Source: Nilaparvata lugens
Taxonomy: Eukaryota; Arthropoda; Insecta; Hemiptera; Delphacidae
NCBI RefSeq assembly: GCF_014356525.2
Contig: NC_052509.1
Location: 32,759,852-32,823,851 of the forward strand
Reading direction: 5' to 3'
Length of the DNA stretch: 64,000 nt
Each line of letters opens with the position of its first letter. Within the stretch, counting starts at the first letter, position 1. Below are positions 33,581 to 43,095 of this stretch, piece by piece. The notes beneath the pieces are model-generated. The model did not search any database, was not told the origin of the DNA, and was given only the letters and a program-made list of their open reading frames with translations. The position numbers and the translations under genes are program-made.

Positions 33581-33591
33581 CCTATTTAAAG
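33581..33591 (-). promoter_or_regulatory. TATA-like box for the protease gene
   Basis: CTTTAAATAGG on the minus strand, 53 nt before the protease ATG. It overlaps the 3' end of the integrase frame. Confidence 0.45.
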
Positions 33592-33964
33592 TATAATGTT
33601 GCTGCGTTTTTCCCACGTCTTCTTATCAATGCCCAACCATTTAATGTATACTTTGTCACCTTTCTGTTGCAATATCTTTTCAACTAAGTATACATCAGGA
33701 TATTTCACCTTTTGCAATTCTTCTCTGTAAAAACATCCGGATATCTCTTTATTAGACTTATCTTCTAGATAATAAGTCGGTGGTTTTGTACGCTTGATGT
33801 TGTAAATTAGAAATATTTCAGTCGTCCATGATGGAGTGTATCCTTTACTCATCAATGATCTAAATTTTGAAATTCGAACATGATCACCTACAGCAAAATG
33901 AATTTTATCGATTTTTATTAAGAAGAAAGGACTTGGTATGGATTGGGATCCAAATGTTACTACT
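33586..33964 (-). pseudogene. Polinton-like element: integrase C-terminal domain with chromodomain, 5' truncated
   Basis: The frame is open from the right terminus of the element to a stop at 33,586. It encodes an SH3-like integrase segment (FAVGDHVRISKFR, then KGYTPSWTTEIF) and a chromodomain (YPDVYLVEKILQQKGDKVYI then KWLG). This order, retroviral-type integrase tail plus chromodomain, is characteristic of Polinton integrases. The catalytic rve core and zinc-binding N-terminus would lie beyond 33,964, but the sequence there is host repeat. So the integrase cannot act from this copy; mobilisation must have been in trans or happened before the loss. Confidence 0.8.
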
Positions 33965-34280
33965 CAAGAAGACGGGCAATAACTCATTGAACAAAAACAA
34001 TCAATTGTTTTGATGACCAAAAACCAGTTTTCCAGTTCACCGGTTGTGTGTGAGTGTGTGTACTCACAATTATAGCAGTTTGGGACTGTGTTAGTGAGTT
34101 CGACCACACTTTTTCGAGAGGCTAGTACGGGATTGAAGCTTTCTCGATTGAGAGTACTTTGCAGGTACTTTGTTCTAGCGTTTTTCGGACGCTATTTTCC
34201 AACCGATAATCATGAAAATGGTACTAAATTGTTCAGAAAGATTTGGACATCTCACGCCGTACCGCCAAATTCCAATTTTC
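33965..34280 (+). repeat. Dispersed repeat, second copy, part 2
   Basis: Continues the repeat interrupted at 28,284; matches 19,479-19,795 (shared TGTGTGTGAGTGTGTGTACT-like and GGACGCTATTTTCCAACC text). The frame beginning MLVSSTTLFR occurs in both copies and is not convincing as a gene. Confidence 0.85.
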
Positions 34281-34289
34281 TTATTCTTG

Positions 34290-34347
34290 ATCTTATGATC
34301 TGCCCTCTGTCGGGAATAAATAGAGAAATTAGGCCACAGCTTTGTAT
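34290..34347 (+). repeat. 58-bp direct repeat, right copy
   Basis: Partner of 27,699-27,756, same orientation. Confidence 0.8.
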
Positions 34348-35370
34348 AAAAATAATCGAGTCTAATCATTCGAATTATTGATTGATGTGTTGGAAGAGCT
34401 CTGTAGAATAGTAGACTAATTGCAGCGAATTTTGTGGAATATTGGGCGGGGCTTGAGAGTCGACCTCGACTTTATCCATTGGGAATCAATATTTCTCGTT
34501 GACAGTTATCAAATTAGCAGTGATCATGTTATTTTTGATTTTGCTTGATGCAATTGAAAATAGAATTCCAAATCAAGTTTATTTGGAATTGGTTGACTCT
34601 GGTAACCATGGATCTCTTGCTTATTCTGGAATTTCTGGCATAGCCTATCGCTCAAGCTGGTTAACACCGAAGTTATTGACAACTTAATCCTTATGGATTC
34701 TATTAGATTGGACGGAACTTGACTAACACATATGTTCATCAAATGCTCACATTTTATTAATAACTTTGGTGTAAACACAGCTTTACTCTTTGTTTCACTT
34801 ATTCAAAAGTGTAAAAGCAGCCAATCCACTGATTCTTTCTTCCATGGAAGTCCATTTATATATAAAAGTCCATTCATAATAATTAGTCTAACATTTAATG
34901 TGACTGATCTCTCATGTCCTTAACTTTACTATCATAAATACTAAAATGAGAATTTTTAGTGGACATTTTAATGTTAATTTGAATAATTCTGAATGTAGTT
35001 TATTCAATCACTTTGATTATTGACTACCATTATATGATTCCTTTCTTTAATCTTAGCTTGAAACCAAAAGCTTAGGGATGAAAATTTAAATGTAAATTAA
35101 CATGTAACCTTATTCAATTTCTATCTAAATTGAGAACTTTAGTATTTACTTGTGATTTATTAATAATTATAAATATCAATAGGTTTGTCTTGCATCATGT
35201 AATGACATCAATATCGAGGACCGAGCTCCGCTCTGGAGTACAAAGGCATAAAAAATTCATTAAGAAGGGAGAAATTATAATATCATTCATAGTTCATACA
35301 GAAATGTTCTATCTAATCACAGTAAATTGAGATTAATTCCCAGAGGAATGCAAAAATTTCCCTCACATAA
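34348..35370. other. Unassigned region
   Basis: Several 60-80-residue frames exist on both strands without motifs or homologous features I can name. No promoter, RNA or repeat identified. Confidence 0.3.
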
Positions 35371-35371
35371 A

Positions 35372-35508
35372 GGCCCGGTTGCACAAAAGCCAGTTGAATT
35401 TTAATCCTGATTAATTTTGAACCAAATCAGAGAAGACCATTTCAAAAAGATGGATCTACTGGAATTTATCAGGATTGAAAATAATCCGGCTTTTTTTGCA
35501 ACCAGCAC
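35372..35508. mobile_element. MITE with ~48-bp inverted repeats
   Basis: GGCCCGGTTGCACAAAAGCC at the left pairs with GTGCTGGTTGCAAAAAAAGC (complement of the right end). Pairing extends through TTTTAATCCTGAT / TTTTCAATCCTGAT. Size ~137 bp, non-coding. Confidence 0.7.
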
Positions 35509-35965
35509 TAAGTACCTGATTGAATGATTACAAAGGTTCAACAGCTGAATCATAATTTTGACACAGTCCCACACACATGAACTCACTCACTCACTTCCAT
35601 CATCAACAGACGACAAAATAATTATTATCAGCTGTTTTCCCAAGGATGAATGATAATTATCATTCCAATGTCCTTCAGCGAGTTTTCTCAGGGATGAGAC
35701 CTAGTGAAATCGAATTTTTATATTATAAACCTACTATGCTCTGAATTTCGTGAGAGTCCTTATAGCCGTTTTCGAGATCCGGTGAAGTACAAACATATAA
35801 ACATCTAAATAAATAAACATCAAAACATCTGAAATTCTGAACATCTAAAAATATAAACAGAAATTGCTTGTTCAATAGTATGGGATGGAAAGAAATAGGA
35901 CCAGCTGATGGTATATTATGTTTTTCTTGATATAGTTTCAGCTGATTTTGAAACATGAATATATC

Positions 35966-36118
35966 AGGTCCAGTTGCTCAAAAGCCTGTTCGATTTCAAT
36001 CATGATTGAATTCCATGAGAACTAATCAGAGCAGGGTTTTTTTAGGAGAAGGCTTCTCTGATTGGTTCTCGTGCTATTTAGTCAAGATTAGGAATTAACA
36101 GACAGAACAACTGGCTCT
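35966..36118. mobile_element. Related MITE, diverged
   Basis: Starts GTCCAGTTGCTCAAAAGCCT and ends ACAGAACAACTGGCTCT. Internal inverted parts GAACTAATCAGAG / CTCTGATTGGTTC support a foldback of ~150 bp, similar in terminal motif (CAGTTG-CAAAAGCC) to the MITE at 35,372. Confidence 0.5.
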
Positions 36119-36364
36119 CTCAAGGTCATGGCTGCGTAGAAACATATAGCAACAGAGGAACCAATACAACAGAAGCTGAAGAAATTAGTCGCATTTCTAT
36201 CATCTCACAATGAACATCAATTCAACTACCATATGTTTGGAGAGATCGATTTTAAATTTATTTTGCTATTATCCGGTCACTTTCTGTACCTATTCTTCCA
36301 GATGTTCCATGAATACTGCAATGTTTTAAAATAAGATCGCTAAATTTGGTAACTCAACTACAGC

Positions 36365-36903
36365 TATTATAATATAATAATAATATAATAATAATCTTTA
36401 TTTCCGTATAAAAAAACAAAATAATTACAAAATTGCACTTGCAGAAATTTCACATAATATACAGAAATATTCTACCATGCAAGTGACTAAGTCACGTCCG
36501 CATGGAGGAGCATCAGAGAGACAGGAAAAAAAACAATATTTATTGAGAACGAAAACGAAAGAGAGAAAAATATATAACTAAATAAAACTAAGAACTATCT
36601 AAAATAGTGTATACAATACCTATTTTCTTTAAATGAAAAAATACAATGAGAATAATAGATTAATGAATTTGAGATGAATTGATAGAGACAGGAATACATA
36701 AATCAGCAAGAGTGGAAAATTCTATGCATAAAATAAAATAGCAACAAGCTCAAGATAAGACATGATACGCAAATCTCAGACAAAAGTCAAAATTAGCAAG
36801 CACAACAAGGTAAGGGTTTGAAAAATTTAGAATACCAAAACCACATACATAATACAACAACAACCATATATAGAATGGCTCGTGGAATAATAATAAATAT
36901 ACA

Positions 36904-36948
<45 letters not shown>

Positions 36949-36976
36949 TATATATATATAATATATATATATAATA
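36365..36976 (-). mobile_element. LINE 3' UTR, distal part
   Basis: On the minus strand this ends with ACGGAAATAAAGATTATTAT then short TTA repeats, as expected for the 3' terminus of a non-LTR element (AATAAA signal plus simple-repeat tail). Its 5' side is an (AT)n tract (36,896-36,976) directly abutting the LTR element. The other side of that element is also (AT)n, followed by the LINE body. I infer that this is the continuation of the LINE at 45,625-49,404. Confidence 0.5.
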
Positions 36977-39525
36977 TGTAGTGCTTTTCCTGGGGGAGTC
37001 ACTCTCACCTCCAAGGATAAGTCGATACACATATGAAGAATCAGATGTGGAATGCAAATAGTCCCACGCCACTGGCCAAATCATGTAGTGCTGTATCTAA
37101 ATGCCTCACGTTGGGCCGGCAAATCATGTAAAGCGTTTTTTAACGGCTTCACACATGTAGAGTGAATCTTGTACTAAATCAACGGTGTAGAGGTTATGAA
37201 TTTTGTAACTGCGTGCGTGGACGCTAAGTGTACACCAGTCTGATTGACTCACCACAAGATTCAATACAATTGTTGGAATCGCAGGAGGCCTAAACACTCG
37301 CTCACCCTTGATTCTTCTTATGACAGATTGTATGGTGATGAAATTATTATAAGTAGTGTAGCGGACGCTAAACACTGAATACGGATACCTTAAAATTATT
37401 ACCTGTGAAGAATGAGCACACAAAATCATACAGGTCGAGCAAAAATACTGATGTAGATAATTTACGGGACTGCGTCTCTAATAAGTTCTGAAGGATTAAA
37501 AGACGGTACTTGGACCAAATATCGTTCAGAATATACTTCGAGAACAGAGTCTTGTCGGGTTTTAAGCTCTATTGTAGGAAATTATATGATCTCTGGCTGC
37601 ATCTGCGGTACTGTTGATGTATTCGCTCCTAAGTCGAGGTTGGTAACAGATAAAAGCTGATATATGAGCAGGTAAGGACAAAGAACAAATATCTCGATCT
37701 GACCCCACTCACTTCATCCACTTAGACCTGTTCCAATATCCAGCTTAATTCAATTATTGCAATGATGGTATTCGATTGGTTCTTGATGATATAGAACGTA
37801 TCAGACACAATAATTGACAGGCTTAAGAAATAATCGAACCCAGAACAATTAACAAAATTGAAATATATTATAATTAAATATATGATCATACAGTGCAGAT
37901 TCAGAATTGATTTACAGGTTGATAATAATTCCATTAACAAAAGAGTTAAAAATTTTCTTGTGCTTGCATGACACCATGCATGATTCGACAGAATTTTACA
38001 ATTGATAAAATTTAACAGTTTGTGGAAAAATGGTGAAAATAGATTATAAAATATTTAAAGAGTTTGCTCGGGGTCGTGGTTCTGGCAGCGGAGGATAGTT
38101 AATCAACTGCAAGTTTATAAATTCTATAGGAATAAATTCTAGGCTCTAATAACTAAAAGCGCTTGTCGGCGTGGCCAATAATTCAACGAAGAAAATTTTA
38201 TTTTTCTGCACTGAAATATTTTCGAAGCGTAGATTGGGGCCATTTAAACTTATAACTCACGTGAAATTCCTTGGCGGTCATGGTTTTCTTCTTTAGATAA
38301 AAATCATTTGGTCGGCAGCAATCCAGGCTTCGGTCTCAGCATGTGGGGAATTTTAATTTAATGTTTCCTTCACCAAATTAATTAAGGGATGATTTAACTT
38401 CAAAATTTTAATTCATCGATTGATGAAAATAAATTTACAAATAACAAATAGATTAGCCTAAAATATTGGCCCACAAATAAAACATATAAAATCGAACGAA
38501 AATCTTACAAATAGGTCTTGGTAACTATAACGAGGTCTGAACGGTGAGGATTTCAAAAGGGAAGTGAAGTCTTTCTCTCTAAGCTTCTTGGCTAGATCTT
38601 TCTTCTGAGAATCTCGGTGTAGTAGATTTGCATAAAAATTTGCCATTGGTAGAACGATTGTGACGTAGACATGACGTCAGTGGCAGGCAGTAGAATATAA
38701 TTCCTTTAATTACAATAATAATCCACTTTGTATAATTCTTAAAACTGCTTAATCTTCTAGACATAGTTCCTCTTACACAATGTACATGTGCTAGCATATA
38801 TGATAAGGCAGGTTTGTTGTCTGATAGTAGATTAACATGTGTGCTTTCAAACGATCACCTTTTTGGTGCTATTTCTATGCACTATGATTGGCTTAGGCTT
38901 GAAAGAGATTTATTACCATGTGGTTCAGTTGAAGTAATAATTAATAAATTATATTCTTATACAATTTTTATTATGTCTGAGATTGTTATAATTAATTTCT
39001 GCTGTCTTTATCAATAATATAATTTCATGTTATGACCTAGTTAGTTACAATAAGACCTGACATTATAATATAATTTCTTAAGTAATAAATAATTTCAACA
39101 ATAATACATACATTTTATTTTTTATTCGAAACTCTTGGTCCTTTATTGATAGTTTTTTTTAATTTTTAGAAATGATATTATACCTTGCATGAAACCGGCA
39201 TGACATTTGACAATACTTTGAATCAGTCAGCTGCGTTCGAACTGCTTTAAAAACATCTGATCGATAGTAAACAAAGTGTAACCTCAAAATCCAATGAGCA
39301 ATTCATAAATAATTCGTGCTTTATTTGCAGAATAATTATAATTTTATTGAATAATTTTCTAGAAAATATTCAGTACAGAACGGTACTCTTATCTAATATA
39401 CAGTTACTGATAAGTAAGCGTTATCGCTCGGTCGCTAACCATTCCTTTAGCAAATTCTTTCATTTTAAAAGGTAAATCACAATTTTTCTCTCTTCTCATG
39501 AGATCTATTTGAAAAATTCATCACA
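36977..39525 (-). mobile_element. 3' LTR of a large-LTR retrotransposon
   Basis: On the minus strand it starts TGTGATGAATTTTTC at 39,525 and ends GGAAAAGCACTACA at 36,977, about 2.55 kb. Collinear with 43,096-45,624. A G-rich CCTGGGGGCTTTTG, a possible polypurine tract, lies immediately upstream (39,526-39,540). Contains a 62-codon frame identical to one in the other LTR. Confidence 0.8.
38458..38646 (-). CDS. Small LTR ORF (62 residues)
   Basis: Encodes MANFYANLLHRDSQKKDLAK... , identical in the other LTR (44,575-44,763). In the plus-strand solo LTR (about 21,451-21,568) a diverged version, MANFQANLLHRDSQKK, ends at an earlier stop. It may simply be LTR sequence; if translated it would be a basic peptide with a C-terminal hydrophobic tail. 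Confidence 0.25.
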   Translation of the reverse strand: MANFYANLLHRDSQKKDLAKKLREKDFTSLLKSSPFRPRYSYQDLFVRFSFDFICFICGPIF

Positions 39526-41319
39526 CAAAAGCCCCCAGGATATTTTAAATAGGTAATTGGGAGACGAGTCGAAACAGGACTATTTGAAAAATCCGATATT
39601 GTGATGAATACACATTTCATCTCCTTACTTCTACGAAAACTCCACACTTAACACTAAAAACGATATATCGTGCACTTTTGGCTACGAGAAAATAAATAAT
39701 TGATTGTTCCTTCCATTGGATACAATCGAAATACAATAATTAATGAGGTCTCTTTGGATCCTTCATTAAAACAACTCCACAACTTCCATTCACGTGTGGC
39801 TCATGAGCAGACCCCTAACTATAACAATATACAAAATTCAACATATTATCCTCTTAGGATTCAAACAGTATTTGCAACAAATATAGATTTTCCTCATTTT
39901 TCATGGTTATTACAAGTTTCGACTCTTTGTTCTGCCTTTTACATAAATTGGGTGAGAGTGTGATTTAACTTCGGTGACTTGACAATTGACTACCGTTTGA
40001 CTCGAGCAATTTCTTTTTTACGCTTAGTACTTGTGTACAAACAGGTTTACACTTGAAGTGATTTTGTCTTTTATCAATGCTGGTTACAAATATTATGTTT
40101 TCAAGATTATATTTATCAATTTGAATTACAATTCATGATCTTTTGATGCAACATGATATTTCACATTTGAAGGTAAGAATTTCATTTTCTTTTGAGCTTT
40201 TTAGAGATACATCATATGACATAGAGCATGCCATTTCGTGCAATTTAACATAAATATATATTTTTGGTTGCGTTTTTTACATATAATTTCACATTAAATA
40301 TAGGTTACAATAATTAATAACGATATTGCTTGATTCCATTAAAATTGACTCTATGATCTCGCACACATGGTTGGTTGACGAAGAAAATTATCGAACAGGC
40401 TTTGGCTCTGAATAGATTTTTCTATCGATTCTGTATTTCGAGGTTAGATTTACACATTTTTCCAAATAAACTTTGTTTATTTCTTTCCTCCTATTCACTA
40501 CTAACTTCATCTTATTCCTTATTTACAATTATTTTTCTGTGAAATACAATTTTTGTTTTGTTTTCCAGTTGGGCGGATATAACTAGGCGATTGTTTCTGT
40601 GTGACTATGAGACGAGGTGGATGGCTTGATCAGGTTGTAAATTCTTAAAGTTGTTCCAGTTTTATTTCTTGACTTAGAGTTGATTTCAATTTCTTCATTT
40701 GATGTGGATTTTAATATTTTTTCTCATTAGCTGAGATGCGGCGATGTTTAGGTTATGTTGATTAGGCTGCAGTAGAAAAATGCTAGTCTGCAAAGTAATG
40801 ATTCAATGGGTAGGCTGTGATTATGAAGTGTTTGATAATTCATGTGATTCACAACGTAGCTTCCAGTTTATTAAAAGATTATTATTTCCTCAAGCCCCCA
40901 TCTAAATTTGATTTCTGATTTATTTCAAGTTTCCATTCCAATTCGCAACTATCCGTTTTATCAAATTTGGCTTAAAACGAATGTGCCTGTGGTGTAGATT
41001 GATTCTTACAAACATATTTCCTCTTTGTCGGCCTGTAACATGCAGTTTGATATTTTTAAACCTAACATGCCGGTGGTGTCTGTGTGTTTTTCCGAATAAT
41101 ATTTTTCTTTTCTGCATGGTGGTGTACAGTCTGCTTGATTTTAGTCAGACATGACTGCGGTGATTGTAGGCCTTTCTTGATGATTTTCTTCTCTCTTGCA
41201 TGCTAGTAGAAAGCTTGATGTAAGATTTTAACCTAATATGACAGCGATGTAGATAAATTCTTCTTGAGGTCATTTTTCTTTTCTGCATGGCGGGGAGAGA
41301 TTTGATATTCAATTTTAGC

Positions 41320-42336
41320 CTAACATGACGGCGGTGGGTTGTAGGTTCTTCTAGATATTCTTCTTCTTTCTTGAATTGTTTTTCTGCTTGTGTGTTGTTT
41401 TGATTTATTGGTTTTTAGTTTCAGTTGTGATTTTGATTTGTTGTGAATTTTTGTTTTATTTCTATTGTTTGGCGAACTATCTTCCTGAGTGCTGGGTTTA
41501 TCTGTTGCAGGTGTTGTCCTCGGTGGCTCGGAGATACGGGCGGTCGGTGGTCCGGGCTGCTCTTCTACTCGGCGGGCAACGTCCTTGGACTCCTGGTGTC
41601 CGGCGCGCGGTGGTACAGGCTGTCCCTCTACCTGATGGGTGTCATCCTCAGCTTGGCGGGTGATGTCGTCCGGCTCCTCTCGGCGTTCTGCGGGGTGCGG
41701 TGCGACCTCAGTCTTAATATTCTCGGTGGGTTGGTTTTCCATACAGGTGTCATGTTCGTTTGCCTGTTTTATGAACTCCTCTTCGAGTATGTTTGCTTTC
41801 GCATGCATGGGCTCGATCACTGGTCCAATATTGGTTTCCATTGTTTGACGTTCCTCCTCAATTTGCAATGTTACCGTCCTGCTTCCCCCTGCTGCTCCAC
41901 TCAACCTTCGTTCCAGTTTTACAAGATCAAAACCTTGTTCATATGCTATCCGCACTGTCGGACGTCTTCAATTATTTCTTCATTTGCTGTATGTTTCCTT
42001 CAAATGCATTTTTTATTGCTTCCAGGCTGACGTTCCCATCCAGCGTGATAACGAGCGTAGGGTCTGCCTTGATCGTCTGCTTTCTTCATATCGTTGAGGC
42101 TTTCAGTCTGATGCTTACTTCTTGCAAGGAAAGGGTGGGTGTGCGGTCCTCAACCGCGGCAATGGTTCTGTGACGTTAGATGTGGGCATCTGAACCTCTG
42201 GAACGGTGGTACATGGGCGTTTCTCCCGCGCGACATCTTCCGTTCTGAAGTCGCCGATGTGGGTTCCAGGATGCGGTGTGGTTCTTCCATAATTTATCGA
42301 TGATATAAAGATGCAAGTGTGTTGAAACGACCGCAA
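41320..42336 (-). pseudogene. Gag-like ORF remnants
   Basis: Two frames (42,115-42,336 and 41,320-41,955) joined by a stretch with stops, in which KADPTLVITLDGNVSLEAIK can be read. That phrase and the downstream basic, Pro/Glu-rich tail resemble retrotransposon gag or ORF1 proteins with a coiled region and low-complexity C-terminus. There is no CCHC knuckle. Position after the primer-binding site supports gag. At least two in-frame stops show decay. Confidence 0.45.
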
Positions 42337-43070
42337 ACATGTGAGGTTATGTGAAACGATTATAATGAATGATCAAAATTGAAATAGTGCGAAAAAATCG
42401 TTCAATGAAGAAATACAAAAGTGTGATTCAATAATATGTTCAGTGATGAAGTGAATCAAATTAGCAATATCGTTAACATAAAATGATAACAACATAAAGG
42501 ATCACAATGATAATTATGCGGTAACGCAGGTCTTTATAATTTATTACTATATTATAAATATTTTACTCTTATACGTTCTCGCCGCATTCTATATAGGGCT
42601 AGTATTCTTCGCAAAATTTTTATAAAAGCAGCAATGTCCTGCTTGAATTATTCCGCATATATCCTGATTTAATTTGGCTTCCCTCTTTATGCTTTAAAAA
42701 CTTTAAAAATGTAAATAACTTCAATCCTCTTTTCCATAAATTTCTATAAATTGTTTTGGCATAGACCTAATGCTCTTAAAATAATATGACCTTTCTTATG
42801 GTATTCTTATACCTATGACTTATGATATGACCAATCTTCGAATACACAATAATAAAATTCTGAGTTCAATTTTTTCTCTAAAAAAATTCATCAATCGATA
42901 ACTTATTTTCCATTCAATTGATTATGGCACGTCTGCTATTTTAATAACAGTGAACTTAATATTAAATTGAAGAAATCCACAACCATGAATTTCTCAAAAT
43001 TTTCCCATTGTCAGCGCCATAGTATACTGAGCAACTAAATAACCTTGTAGTATTATCCACCTCTTCAATG

Positions 43071-43090
43071 CCTATCACTGTTGGGCGCCA
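43071..43090 (-). promoter_or_regulatory. Primer-binding site
   Basis: TGGCGCCCAACAGTGATAGG on the minus strand, five bases after the 5' LTR end (…TTCACA-TGATT). A leading TGG, complementary to a tRNA CCA end, at this position is the standard retrotransposon arrangement. I do not assign the tRNA. Confidence 0.7.
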
Positions 43091-43095
43091 AATCA

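Larger units (their letters stand above)
28285..33964 (-). mobile_element. Polinton/Maverick-like endogenous viral element, 5,680 bp
   Basis: Termini are AGTAGTAA at the left and TTACTACT at the right, flanked by a perfect 6-bp duplication CAAGAA (28,279-28,284 and 33,965-33,970). The unoccupied site exists at 19,479-19,484. AG-starting termini and 6-bp duplications are known Polinton traits. Gene content on the minus strand is an integrase tail with chromodomain, an adenain-like protease, a double-jelly-roll capsid-like gene and small accessory ORFs. DNA polymerase B and a packaging ATPase are absent. The terminal match is only 8 bp, far shorter than the long TIRs usual in the group, and the right end lies beside or inside the integrase gene. 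Confidence 0.85.
39526..43095 (-). mobile_element. Internal region of the LTR retrotransposon, no pol
   Basis: 3.57 kb between the two LTRs. Contains a decayed gag-like frame (41,320-42,336) and ~110-bp imperfect tandem repeats (40,970-41,345, marked by CTAACATG.CGGCGGT/CCGGTGGTGT variants). There is otherwise non-coding AT-rich sequence. No reverse transcriptase, RNase H or integrase motif in any frame, so this is a non-autonomous, LARD-type element. Confidence 0.65.

Noticed and set aside
36793..37084. Tyr/Ile-rich frames over the (AT)n tract
   Set aside because: Simple-repeat artefact at the LTR border.
41376..42173. Plus-strand frames of 95-195 residues across the gag region
   Set aside because: They are antisense shadows of the gag-like frame; no motif of their own.
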